Shown piece after piece: positions 8,413 to 15,800 of a stretch of 64,000 nucleotides of DNA. Source of the DNA: Oxalobacteraceae sp. CFBP 8761 (GTDB taxonomy: Bacteria; Pseudomonadota; Gammaproteobacteria; Burkholderiales; Burkholderiaceae_D); contig JACYUE010000001.1 in assembly GCA_014841595.1 (NCBI GenBank), positions 1,104,996 to 1,168,995 on the forward strand, written 5' to 3'. The stretch's first letter is position 1. Every line of letters begins with the position of its first letter. Below the pieces are notes generated by a model. That model was given only the letters and a program-made list of their open reading frames with translations, ran no database searches and had not been told where the DNA came from. The translations under genes and the position numbers were made by a program.

Positions 8413-9066
8413 ATGGAAGAAACGATTCGCACCATCGCGGTGTATGCGCTGCCGGTCCTGTTTGCAATCACGCTGCACGAAGCCGCCCACGCCTACGCCG
8501 CCAAGTACTTTGGCGACAATACCGCCTATTCGCAGGGGCGCATGAGCCTCAACCCGCTGGTGCACATCGACATCTGGGGCACGATCGTGATCCCGGTTCT
8601 GATGTTCCTGTTCACGCCGTTCGTGTTCGGCTATGCCAAGCCGGTGCCCGTCGAATTCGGGCGCCTGCGCAATCCGAAGCGCGATATGGCATGGGTATCG
8701 CTGGCCGGCCCGTTTGCCAACTTCGTCATGGCCGTGCTGTGGCTGATCCTCGGCGTGCTGCTCGTGTTCTTCCAGGTCGGCGAAGAATTCCCGCACAAGA
8801 TGGCGCAGGCCGGTATCGTCGTCAACCTCTTGATCATGGCCTTCAACCTGCTCCCGATCCCGCCGCTCGATGGTGGCCGGGTCGTGACGGCGATGTTGCC
8901 ACATCGCGCGGCCTATGCGTTCGCCCGCATCGAGCCCTACGGCTTCTTCATCGTGCTGGCACTGGTCATGCTCCGGGTGGTCGGCTACTGGCTCACGCCA
9001 GTGATGGCGCTGGGTGGCTACCTGGTGCAGCTGGCAGCCACGCCATTCACGTTCTTCCTGCTCTGA
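8413..9066 (+). CDS. Site-2 protease family membrane metalloprotease
   Basis: A 217-aa polytopic M50 protease. The zinc motif HEAAH spans residues 22-26 in the first membrane helix and the third ligand is Asp153 in NLLPIPPLDGGR. This compact form has about six membrane segments and no PDZ or CBS domain, unlike RseP (about 450 aa), so it belongs to the minimal group whose substrates are mostly unknown. A TAGAAT -10-like box lies 9 bp before the ATG. The methyltransferase begins 4 bp after the stop. Confidence 0.93.
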   Translation: MEETIRTIAVYALPVLFAITLHEAAHAYAAKYFGDNTAYSQGRMSLNPLVHIDIWGTIVIPVLMFLFTPFVFGYAKPVPVEFGRLRNPKRDMAWVSLAGPFANFVMAVLWLILGVLLVFFQVGEEFPHKMAQAGIVVNLLIMAFNLLPIPPLDGGRVVTAMLPHRAAYAFARIEPYGFFIVLALVMLRVVGYWLTPVMALGGYLVQLAATPFTFFLL

Positions 9067-9070
9067 GCCG

Positions 9071-9658
9071 ATGACCACCGGCACACACATGGCGGCCTTG
9101 CCCGCGTCGCCCTGGGTAGCGCGCTTCGCACCGCTGGCCAAGTCAGGCGAAGCGCTTGACCTGGCCTGCGGCAACGGGCGCCACACGCGCCTGCTCGCGG
9201 CGCAAGGTTTGCAGGTGCTGGCCGTTGACCGCAATCCAGCAGCGCTGGCGGCCAGCGCGGGCGAGGGCGTGACGACACTGGCCTGCGATCTCGAGGCCGA
9301 TGGCGCCAGCTGGCCATTCGAAGCGGAGCGCTTTGCCATCATTGTCGTCACCAATTACCTGCACCGGCCGCTGTTCGCGCAGATCGCGGCCAGCCTGCGG
9401 CCAGACGGTATCCTGATCTACGAAACCTTCGCGCAAGGCAACGAGGTCTATGGGAAGCCGTCGAATCCAGCGTTCCTGCTTGCGCCTGGCGAACTGCTGG
9501 CGCTGGCCCACGATGGCGGTCTGCAGGTGCTGGCATACGAGGATGGCCACGTTGAGCGGCCCCATCCGGCGCAGGTGCAGCGCCTGTGCGCCGCCGGCCA
9601 TGCGTACCGCAAAACCGAGGCCTGGCTCGACCATATTGTGGTCAGGAATGAACCATAG
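9071..9658 (+). CDS. Class I SAM-dependent methyltransferase
   Basis: A 195-aa Rossmann-fold methyltransferase. Motif I is [13 protein letters not shown] near residue 34, followed by the acidic end of strand 2 ([11 protein letters not shown]) and a motif-IV-like [10 protein letters not shown]. The protein resembles TehB-type enzymes, but the substrate cannot be read from the sequence. The ATG at 9071 sits 4 bp after the protease stop, so the two are probably translated from one mRNA. Confidence 0.85.
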   Translation: MTTGTHMAALPASPWVARFAPLAKSGEALDLACGNGRHTRLLAAQGLQVLAVDRNPAALAASAGEGVTTLACDLEADGASWPFEAERFAIIVVTNYLHRPLFAQIAASLRPDGILIYETFAQGNEVYGKPSNPAFLLAPGELLALAHDGGLQVLAYEDGHVERPHPAQVQRLCAAGHAYRKTEAWLDHIVVRNEP

Positions 9659-9713
9659 GGGCGGGCTATCCGCTACAATCAGATTTTTAAATGAATGGCA
9701 CGGTCCAAAGATT

Positions 9714-10598
9714 ATGATTAAGGGCAGTATCGTAGCAATCGTCACCCCGATGTTCGAAGATGGCACCGTCGATCGTGATTCCCTGCGCGCGCTGATCGAC
9801 TGGCACATCGCCGAAGGTACCGACGCGATCGTCATCGTGGGCACGACCGGCGAATCGGCGACCCTGTCGCCGGAAGAGCATTGCGAACTCGTCAAGCTGG
9901 CCGTCGACCATGTCGCCGGCCGCATCCCTGTCATCGCCGGTACTGGCGGCAATTCGACCGTGGAAGCCATCGCGCTGACCCGTCACGCGAAGAGCGTCGG
10001 CGCGGACGCGTCCCTGCAGGTCGTGCCGTACTACAACCGGCCGACGCAAGAGGGCATGTACCGCCACTTCCGCACGATCGCCGAAGCCGTCGACCTGCCG
10101 ATCATCCTGTACAACGTGCCGGGCCGTACCGTGGCCGACATGGCCAACGAGACCGTCGCGCGCCTGGCACCGATCGAGAACATCGTCGGCATCAAGGACG
10201 CTACCGGCAATATCGGGCGCGGCATCGAGCTGCTCAAGATGGTCGATCAATCCTTCGCCGTGTACTCGGGCGACGATCCGACCGCAATGGCGCTGATGTT
10301 CTGCGGCGGCGCCGGCAATATTTCGGTCACCGCCAACGTGGCGCCGCGCGCGATGCACGAGCTGTGTGTGGCCGCCATGAGCGGCGACATCGCGCGCGCG
10401 CTCGAGATCAACAACCGCGTGCTCGGCCTGCACGCCAGGCTGTTCGTCGAACCGAATCCGGTGCCCGTCAAATGGGCGCTGGCCGAGATGGGCAAGATGC
10501 CGGCGGGCCTGCGCCTGCCGCTCGCGCCGCTGTCCTCCCAATACCACGAGATCGTACGTGCCGCCCTGGTGGAAGCCGGCGTTCATTCCCCATCCTGA
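9714..10598 (+). CDS. dapA: 4-hydroxy-tetrahydrodipicolinate synthase
   Basis: DapA condenses pyruvate with aspartate semialdehyde, the first committed step to lysine and meso-diaminopimelate. The 294-aa TIM-barrel protein has the Schiff-base Lys161 (GIKDATG), Tyr133 (LYNVPGRT) and the substrate loop GTTGESATL, at the same numbering as the E. coli enzyme. A TACAAT -10-like box lies 35 bp before the ATG. bamC follows after 40 bp, the dapA-bamC (nlpB) arrangement known from enterobacteria. asd, which makes its substrate, is at 59040. Confidence 0.98.
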   Translation: MIKGSIVAIVTPMFEDGTVDRDSLRALIDWHIAEGTDAIVIVGTTGESATLSPEEHCELVKLAVDHVAGRIPVIAGTGGNSTVEAIALTRHAKSVGADASLQVVPYYNRPTQEGMYRHFRTIAEAVDLPIILYNVPGRTVADMANETVARLAPIENIVGIKDATGNIGRGIELLKMVDQSFAVYSGDDPTAMALMFCGGAGNISVTANVAPRAMHELCVAAMSGDIARALEINNRVLGLHARLFVEPNPVPVKWALAEMGKMPAGLRLPLAPLSSQYHEIVRAALVEAGVHSPS

Positions 10599-10638
10599 AT
10601 CCGCAAGGGTTCGGGTTACTGACCTGATATCGAACGAC

Positions 10639-11832
10639 ATGACTATTCGCAAGACTAAGAATTCAAACGGCGCATCCCTGATCAACGCTCCTGCCGCCGC
10701 CCGTGTGCTCTCGCTCACGGTCATCGCGTTCAGCCTGGCAGCCTGCACCACGATTTTCAGTGGCGACAAAGTCGACTACAAAGGCACCAAGAAGGCCGCA
10801 CCGCTGGACGTGCCGCCCGACCTGACCAAGCTACAGCGCGATAACCGCTACGCGATCCCGGACGGCCGTGGTGTCGCCACCGCATCCGAATTCCAGCAAG
10901 GCCAGGCCGCAGCAGCTGCCGGCGGCGTGCCTGCAGTGGCCGGTGTCTCGGCGTCCGGCCAGCCGATCGGCCCGATCTCGACCGACGCCGTCAGCGTGCA
11001 GCGCAATGGCGACCAGCGCTGGCTGGTGGTCAAGCAAACGCCTGAACAGCTGTGGCCGCAATTGCGCCAGTTCTGGGAAGAGCAGGGCTTCGCGCTCGAG
11101 ACCGAATCGGCCACCACCGGCACCATGGAAACCGCCTGGGTCGAGAACCGCTCGAAGATCCCGCAAGACTTCGTGCGCCGTGCCATCGGCCGCGTGTTCG
11201 ACAGCGCCTATTCGACCGGCGAGCGCGACAAGTTCCGCACGCGCCTCGAGCGCCTGCCGGATGGCTCGACCGAGATCTGGGTCAGCCACCGCGGCGCCGA
11301 AGAAGTCCTGACCGGCCCACAAAGCGAAACCACGACCTGGACCGTGCGTCCGAACGATCCTGGCCTGGAATCGCAATACCTGAGCCGCATCGTCGCTCTG
11401 CTGACGGGCGCGAAAGAAGTCGCACCGGCCGAAGCCATGGTCGCCAACGCGCCACTGGCGCCGCAGCACGCCAAGCTGGTGGGTGACAAGGTCGAGGTCG
11501 ATGAAGGCTTCGACCGCGCCTGGCGCCGTGTCGGCCTGGCACTGGATCGCGTCGGCTTCACCGTCGAAGACCGCGACCGCGTGCAGGGCATCTACTTCGT
11601 GCGCTATGTCGATCCGGATGCAGGCGAGACCAAGGATGGCTTCTTCAAGCGCCTGTTCACGTTCGGCAAGTCGGAAGACGACGCGAAAGAAGCCCAGCGC
11701 TACCGCGTGCTGGTCAAGGCCGCACAGGGTGCGAACGTGAGCGAAGTGTCGGTGCAGACCAACGACGGCAAGGCGGAAACGTCGCCGACGACGACCAAGA
11801 TCCTGACGCTGCTGAACAACGAGCTGAAGTAA
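10639..11832 (+). CDS. bamC: Outer membrane assembly lipoprotein BamC
   Basis: BamC is a lipoprotein of the beta-barrel assembly machine. The 397-aa product has a lipobox ending at Cys36 (SLAAC). After it comes an unstructured stretch with the conserved DYKGTKKAAPLDVPPDLTKL segment that contacts BamD, then two helix-grip domains (about 125-240 and 270-390). The N-terminus before the hydrophobic core is long (about 22 residues); no internal ATG offers a better start. An intrinsic terminator follows the stop. Confidence 0.95.
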   Translation: MTIRKTKNSNGASLINAPAAARVLSLTVIAFSLAACTTIFSGDKVDYKGTKKAAPLDVPPDLTKLQRDNRYAIPDGRGVATASEFQQGQAAAAAGGVPAVAGVSASGQPIGPISTDAVSVQRNGDQRWLVVKQTPEQLWPQLRQFWEEQGFALETESATTGTMETAWVENRSKIPQDFVRRAIGRVFDSAYSTGERDKFRTRLERLPDGSTEIWVSHRGAEEVLTGPQSETTTWTVRPNDPGLESQYLSRIVALLTGAKEVAPAEAMVANAPLAPQHAKLVGDKVEVDEGFDRAWRRVGLALDRVGFTVEDRDRVQGIYFVRYVDPDAGETKDGFFKRLFTFGKSEDDAKEAQRYRVLVKAAQGANVSEVSVQTNDGKAETSPTTTKILTLLNNELK

Positions 11833-11852
11833 TCCTCGTTGCAGCAACAAGA

Positions 11853-11877
11853 AACCGGCCAAGTGGCCGGTTTTTTT
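11853..11877 (+). terminator. Intrinsic terminator of dapA-bamC
   Basis: AACCGGCCA and TGGCCGGTT form a 9-bp stem with a short loop (AG), followed directly by a run of T. It lies 20 bp after the bamC stop. Confidence 0.9.
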
Positions 11878-11946
11878 ATGCTTGTTGTCATCGTATTCAG
11901 TAGGGTGGACGGGTTTCCCGTCTACGCGTTCGAAAGCGACAGACGT

Positions 11947-11972
11947 AAAAAAACCGGCCCGCAGGCCGGTTT
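11947..11972 (-). terminator. Intrinsic terminator of the Ala-rich lipoprotein gene
   Basis: AAACCGGCC...GGCCGGTTT forms a strong stem. On the minus strand it is followed by seven T residues (AAAAAAA at 11947-11953 on the plus strand). It lies 20 bp beyond the lipoprotein stop codon. Confidence 0.9.
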
Positions 11973-11991
11973 CTTCATACCGAGTAACGAA

Positions 11992-12273
11992 TTACTTGGT
12001 GGTAGCAGCAGCGTCAGCAGCTTGGGTAGCCGAGGTCTGAGCAGCGGCAGCAGCGTCGGTTGCGGTCGAAGCAGCAGCAGCTGCGTCGGTTGCAGCAGCG
12101 TCAGCAGCAGCAGCAGCTGGAGCGGTTGCGTCAGCAGCTGGCATGGTTGCGTCAGCAGGAGCGACGACAGCAGCTGGGGTTTCGGTCACTGGTGCGACTG
12201 GAGCTTCTTCTTTCTTAGCGCAAGCAGCCAGGGTAACAGCGAACAGGGAAGCGATCAGCAGGGATTTTTTCAT
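11992..12273 (-). CDS. Small Ala-rich lipoprotein
   Basis: A 93-aa protein with a classic lipoprotein signal (MKKSLLIASLFAVTLAAC, lipidated Cys18) followed by KKEE. The remainder is almost only Ala, Thr, Asp, Pro and Ser. The first half is Pro-rich and the last 45 residues are an alanine-rich segment with regularly spaced Asp and Thr, likely a long helix. It could be an abundant envelope spacer comparable to Lpp or OprI, though the sequence does not show homology. An AAGGA ribosome site and its own terminator support a real, strongly expressed gene. Confidence 0.85.
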   Translation of the reverse strand: MKKSLLIASLFAVTLAACAKKEEAPVAPVTETPAAVVAPADATMPAADATAPAAAAADAAATDAAAAASTATDAAAAAQTSATQAADAAATTK

Positions 12274-12319
12274 GGTTTTTTCCTTAGTATTTACAAAAGT
12301 AGAACTACTTGATACGAAT

Positions 12320-12339
12320 AATAATTACCGGTAATTATT
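12320..12339. promoter_or_regulatory. 20-bp perfect palindrome in the lipoprotein leader
   Basis: AATAATTACCGGTAATTATT is a perfect palindrome 46 bp upstream of the lipoprotein start. It lies between the candidate promoter at 12411-12437 and the gene, or over a second, weaker promoter. An operator or a short RNA hairpin are both possible. Confidence 0.6.
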
Positions 12340-12410
12340 TCTCGATGGAATTCTCGTGCCTTCACAAATAGCAAGACTGCCACGGGCGCAACGGAACCTT
12401 CCTGATTGAT

Positions 12411-12437
12411 ATTATAGACAATTTTACAGTTTCGCAA
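12411..12437 (-). promoter_or_regulatory. Candidate sigma-70 promoter of the lipoprotein gene
   Basis: On the minus strand TTGCGA (12437-12432) and a perfect TATAAT (12416-12411) are separated by 15 bp. The surrounding DNA is AT-rich, unlike its neighbours. The predicted leader is about 130 nt and contains the 20-bp palindrome. No other gene or tRNA is visible in the 12274-12567 gap. Confidence 0.45.
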
Positions 12438-12567
12438 TAGCTAACACATGCTCTGGTGTAAGAATTTTCCGCTTTGATAAGCTTCATATTGTTACAAGAT
12501 GCTACGCAAATAGCGAAACACCTAAGAATTAACTCCTGGGCAACTAATTGTGCTTTTCGTAGCGTAC

Positions 12568-13044
12568 TTACAACCCAGTGGTCGTCGGGTGCAGTGTCGG
12601 TCGGGAAGCTTCCCAGATCGCTTCGAACCGGTGGTGGGGAATATCCACGGCACGCGGATCGTCGAAGTTGGCTTCACCACGCATGTGGTCGCTATGAAAG
12701 CGGCGTACCACGTGCTGTTCGTCGGCGATGCAGAACGAATCGGTCAGTTGGCGCAGGTTTTTCGGGCTCTGGCGGCATTCACACGCGTGGCCGTAGTCGC
12801 GCAGCAGACGCAGAAAACGCGGGAAGTGGCGCTCGATGTGGCCCGGCTCGTGCAGCGCAAGGCGCAAGGTGCCGCCCCGTTGCAGGAAGGCGCGCAGCGC
12901 CGCATCCACCTGGACGGCGCCCAGCGCAAATACTGCACCATCCGGATCGAACACGCGCAGGCTGTGCTGCGCGGCCGCCACGACGGCGAGAAGTTGCGTC
13001 TCGCAGTCGCGCCGGGTGTCGAACGGGATGGCGCGCGCATCCAT
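12568..13044 (-). CDS. DUF7931-like protein
   Basis: A 158-aa cytoplasmic protein. Its layout (ETQLLAVVAAAQHSLRVFDPDGAVF, then a loop with LRLALHEPGHIERHFPRFLRLLRDYGH, then DSFCIADEQHVVRRFHSDHMRGEANFDDP) recalls half of a phospholipase-D-like fold but lacks the HKD catalytic motif. I believe this is the small betaproteobacterial family listed as DUF7931; its function is unknown. It starts 2 bp after the stop of the ribosomal oxygenase gene, so the pair is co-transcribed and a link to ribosome modification is possible but unproven. Confidence 0.75.
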   Translation of the reverse strand: MDARAIPFDTRRDCETQLLAVVAAAQHSLRVFDPDGAVFALGAVQVDAALRAFLQRGGTLRLALHEPGHIERHFPRFLRLLRDYGHACECRQSPKNLRQLTDSFCIADEQHVVRRFHSDHMRGEANFDDPRAVDIPHHRFEAIWEASRPTLHPTTTGL

Positions 13045-13046
13045 GG

Positions 13047-14168
13047 TCAGCCCAGCTCGACCCAGCCGTCCTGATACCAGGCGTACAGGGATTCGGTGAC
13101 GTCGTCGGTGGCTTTACCGAGCGTGGCGCCATCGATGCGGCGGTCGTTGGCAAGCACGTCGAGCACCACCTTGTCGGCGCGGCCGGCGGCCAGCGATTCG
13201 CCATTGATGAACACGTTCTTGCCGCGGTACAGCATCAACGTCTTGCTCGACAATTTGATGCCGCGCTTGGCGGCCGTTTCCATGAAACGGCCGAAGGTCA
13301 GCGGCTTGGCGGGCGGCGTGAAGAACACATTGTGCTTCGGCTCGGACATGTGCTCGCCGAGGAAGATGGTGACGTCTTCTTCATCCCAGCGCACCTTGTT
13401 GAGCTCTTCGGTAACGGTGGCGAGCATGTGCTTCGGAATCTCGGCCGGGTTCTTTGCTTCTTGCAATTCCGGATCGGCGTAGCGGCCCGGCAGGTCGATC
13501 GAATCGGCCATGAATTGCAGGAACGCTTCGCCCAGTTCCTGGAACGACGGCGAACGGAAACCAATGGAATACGTCATGCATTCGCCTTCGGCGATGCCGT
13601 CGTGCGCGTACTGTGGTGGCAGGTACAGCATGTCGCCCGGCTCGAGCACGAACTCTTCTTCGGCCTCGAAATTGGCCAGGATCTTGAGCGGCAAGCCTTC
13701 GATGATCGTCAGGTCCTGCTGCGCGCCGATGCGCCAGCGGCGCTTGCCGTGCGCCTGCAGCAGGAACACGTCGTACGAATCGTAATGCGGGCCGACGCCG
13801 GCGCCGTCGGTGGCAAAGCTCACCATCAGGTCGTCCAGGCGGGCGTCCGGCACGAAGCGGAACTGGCGCAGCAGCTCGTCGGCGCGCTCGTCATGCAGGT
13901 TCACGCCCTGGACCAGCATCGTCCAGTTGGGCTCGCTGCGGGCCGGCAATTCGGTGAGGGGGCCGTGCTGCATGTCCCACTCGCCGTCGCGCAGCGAGAC
14001 CAGGCGCGATTCGACATGGTTCAGTGCGGCCAGCTCGGCCAGCTTCTCGAACTTGAGCAGCGGCTTGAAGCCGGGGATGGCGCCACGGATCAGCAGCGGC
14101 TTCTTGTGCCAGTAGTCGCGCAAGAATTCAGCAGGGGAAAGATTCCCCAAAAGCGGTAATTTTTTCAT
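13047..14168 (-). CDS. roxA: JmjC-type ribosomal oxygenase (uL16 arginine hydroxylase, RoxA/YcfD type)
   Basis: The family hydroxylates an arginine of ribosomal protein uL16 using Fe(II), oxygen and 2-oxoglutarate. The 373-aa product has the N-terminal sequence SPAEFLRDYWHKKPLLIRGA typical of the family. The iron triad is His128-x-Asp130 (HYDSYD) with His189 (QYAHDG). A C-terminal winged-helix-like dimerisation domain follows. Length matches the E. coli protein (373 aa). It is divergent from slyD, with a 77-bp gap between the two start codons. Confidence 0.92.
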   Translation of the reverse strand: MKKLPLLGNLSPAEFLRDYWHKKPLLIRGAIPGFKPLLKFEKLAELAALNHVESRLVSLRDGEWDMQHGPLTELPARSEPNWTMLVQGVNLHDERADELLRQFRFVPDARLDDLMVSFATDGAGVGPHYDSYDVFLLQAHGKRRWRIGAQQDLTIIEGLPLKILANFEAEEEFVLEPGDMLYLPPQYAHDGIAEGECMTYSIGFRSPSFQELGEAFLQFMADSIDLPGRYADPELQEAKNPAEIPKHMLATVTEELNKVRWDEEDVTIFLGEHMSEPKHNVFFTPPAKPLTFGRFMETAAKRGIKLSSKTLMLYRGKNVFINGESLAAGRADKVVLDVLANDRRIDGATLGKATDDVTESLYAWYQDGWVELG

Positions 14169-14245
14169 GCGACATTATAACCAGCCGAAGCGGGACCTAG
14201 ACCCATCGAGAGTATAATCCGCAGCTCACAATGAAAGGATGGACG

Positions 14246-14779
14246 ATGAAGATTGCTAAAGACACAGTCGTGACGGTTAACTATAAACTGTCGGATGCCC
14301 AGAACAATCTGATCGAGGAGGGCTCCCAGCCGATGGTGTACCTGCATGGCGGCTACGAGAATACCCTGCCGAAGATCGAAGAAGAGCTGGACGGCAAAGA
14401 AACCGGCTACGCCTCGACGATCCAGGTGGAGCCAGACGACGCGTTCGGCGACTACGAGCCAGAGCTGGTCAAGGTCGAAGAGCGTTCGCGCCTGCCGGAA
14501 CCGATCGAAGTCGGCATGCAGTTTGAAGGCGTGGCCGAAAACGGCGACGACGAGCCGGTGATTTTCACCGTCACCGAAATCGCTGACGACAAGGTCGTCC
14601 TGGATGGCAACCATCCACTGGCCGGCATGGCTCTGCGCTTTGACCTGTCCGTGGTCGACGTGCGCGCTGCGACCGCCGAAGAAATCCAGCACGGTCACGT
14701 GCACGGCGCTGGCGGTCATCATCACGAGATCGATGACAGCGATGATGGCGACCACTTCCGTACCCAGCCGCTGCAGTAA
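14246..14779 (+). CDS. slyD: FKBP-type peptidyl-prolyl isomerase (SlyD type)
   Basis: A 177-aa SlyD-like prolyl isomerase and chaperone. It has the split FKBP domain with an insert-in-flap domain (about residues 70-125, ...PIEVGMQFEGVAENG...). A short His-rich tail (HGHVHGAGGHHHE) probably binds nickel or zinc, though it lacks the cysteines of the E. coli tail. I start at 14246 because GGA lies 6 bp upstream; an in-frame ATG at 14231 overlaps that site. A 12-bp stem hairpin follows. Confidence 0.93.
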   Translation: MKIAKDTVVTVNYKLSDAQNNLIEEGSQPMVYLHGGYENTLPKIEEELDGKETGYASTIQVEPDDAFGDYEPELVKVEERSRLPEPIEVGMQFEGVAENGDDEPVIFTVTEIADDKVVLDGNHPLAGMALRFDLSVVDVRAATAEEIQHGHVHGAGGHHHEIDDSDDGDHFRTQPLQ

Positions 14780-14790
14780 TCCGGTTGGTG

Positions 14791-14822
14791 CGCGGCCACC
14801 GCATCACGCGGTGGCCGCGTTT
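14791..14822. terminator. Terminator hairpin between slyD and the convergent secreted-protein gene
   Basis: CGCGGCCACCGC and GCGGTGGCCGCG form a perfect 12-bp stem with a 5-nt loop (14791-14819), followed by TTTG on the plus strand. It lies 11 bp after the slyD stop and 13 bp beyond the 3' end of the opposing gene, so it may serve both. Confidence 0.75.
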
Positions 14823-14834
14823 GTAATTTCTGTT

Positions 14835-15800
14835 CTACTGCTTCGCGTCCACCACCGTAAACGCCGCATCTTTCCCCAGCATCACATTCACCTCGACCGC
14901 CTTGGTTCCCACTGACAGCTGTCCCAGATTGCCTTTCCATGCGATCTGCGGCTTGTGGCCACCTGGCGCGTCACTGTCGACCAGCAGCACCTTCCCATCG
15001 AACTTGACGGCCTGCGCCTGGATCTGACGCCGCGCTGCCTCGAACCCGTCACGCTCGACCGGTGCGCGCCGCAACAAGCCGCGCAGGCCCGCTGGCTGAT
15101 CGAGATGGAACGGGCGCACGGCGCCTTCCGAGAACAGCACCAGCGCCTGCGCCTTGTCGCTGCGCGCCATCGCGAACAGGCGGTTCAGCCAGAAGCGGTT
15201 GGCCACCGCCCGGTCTTCGTATTCGCTGTTGCGACCCGCCGCCGGCAGGAAATGGTTGTTCGCGGCTGGCAGATTGATGGTGGCGTACAGCACCTTGTCC
15301 ACCTTCCAGTGCGCGTTCTCGGCATAGCTGCGAAAACGCGGACTGGCTGATAGCTGCGTCAGGTGGATCTTGGTTGCGCCAAGCGATTCGGGCTCGCCGT
15401 ACAGCAGTTCGCGCAGGCGGTTCAGGCGCTCGATCGCATTGGTGCGCTTGGCCGAGTTGCGGCAGCCGGTCCAGTCGCTACCCGACAGCGACACGATCAC
15501 GGGCCGCTTCGCATGCTCGAACAGGTCGCGCCGCTGCAGGTACAGCTTGTCGCCGCAGCTTTCGTTCTCGCCCTTGATGCCCGTTAGGACGACGAACGAC
15601 ACGGATTTTTCGGACGAATCGGCCAGTGCCTGCTTCAGGCGCGCGTCACTGTCAGCGCGCGCGTCGTTGCCGACCACGGCGAAGCGGTGCGTGGGGCGCT
15701 CTTCCTTGTCCTTGTCCTTGGCTTGGCCCACCAGCGGCGCGCAGGCAAGCAGCGTCGCCAGCAGCGCAGCGCGGACAATGACCGGACGCGGGATCGACAT
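14835..15800 (-). CDS. Secreted protein of unknown function downstream of mutS
   Basis: A 321-aa protein with a signal peptide (LLATLLACAPLVGQA, cleavage before KDKDKEE) that I cannot assign. The region after the signal (HRFAVVGNDARADSDARLKQAL...VSFVVLTGIKGENESCGDKLYLQRRDLFEHAKRPVIVSLSGSDW) has the strand order of calcineurin-like phosphoesterases but lacks their metal-binding D-x-H and GDxxD motifs, so it may be a degenerate relative. Its ATG at 15800 overlaps the mutS stop (TGATG), implying coupled translation; a GTG at 15803 is also possible. Confidence 0.7.
   Translation of the reverse strand: MSIPRPVIVRAALLATLLACAPLVGQAKDKDKEERPTHRFAVVGNDARADSDARLKQALADSSEKSVSFVVLTGIKGENESCGDKLYLQRRDLFEHAKRPVIVSLSGSDWTGCRNSAKRTNAIERLNRLRELLYGEPESLGATKIHLTQLSASPRFRSYAENAHWKVDKVLYATINLPAANNHFLPAAGRNSEYEDRAVANRFWLNRLFAMARSDKAQALVLFSEGAVRPFHLDQPAGLRGLLRRAPVERDGFEAARRQIQAQAVKFDGKVLLVDSDAPGGHKPQIAWKGNLGQLSVGTKAVEVNVMLGKDAAFTVVDAKQ

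Noticed and set aside
12001..12300. Plus-strand Ser-rich frame opposite the lipoprotein gene
   Set aside because: It is the reverse of alanine codons (GCA/GCT read as serine codons); the minus-strand gene has the signal peptide, ribosome site and terminator.
14835..15800. Active calcineurin-like phosphoesterase
   Set aside because: Strand order is suggestive but the D-x-H, GDxxD and GNHE metal motifs are absent, so it is left as unknown.
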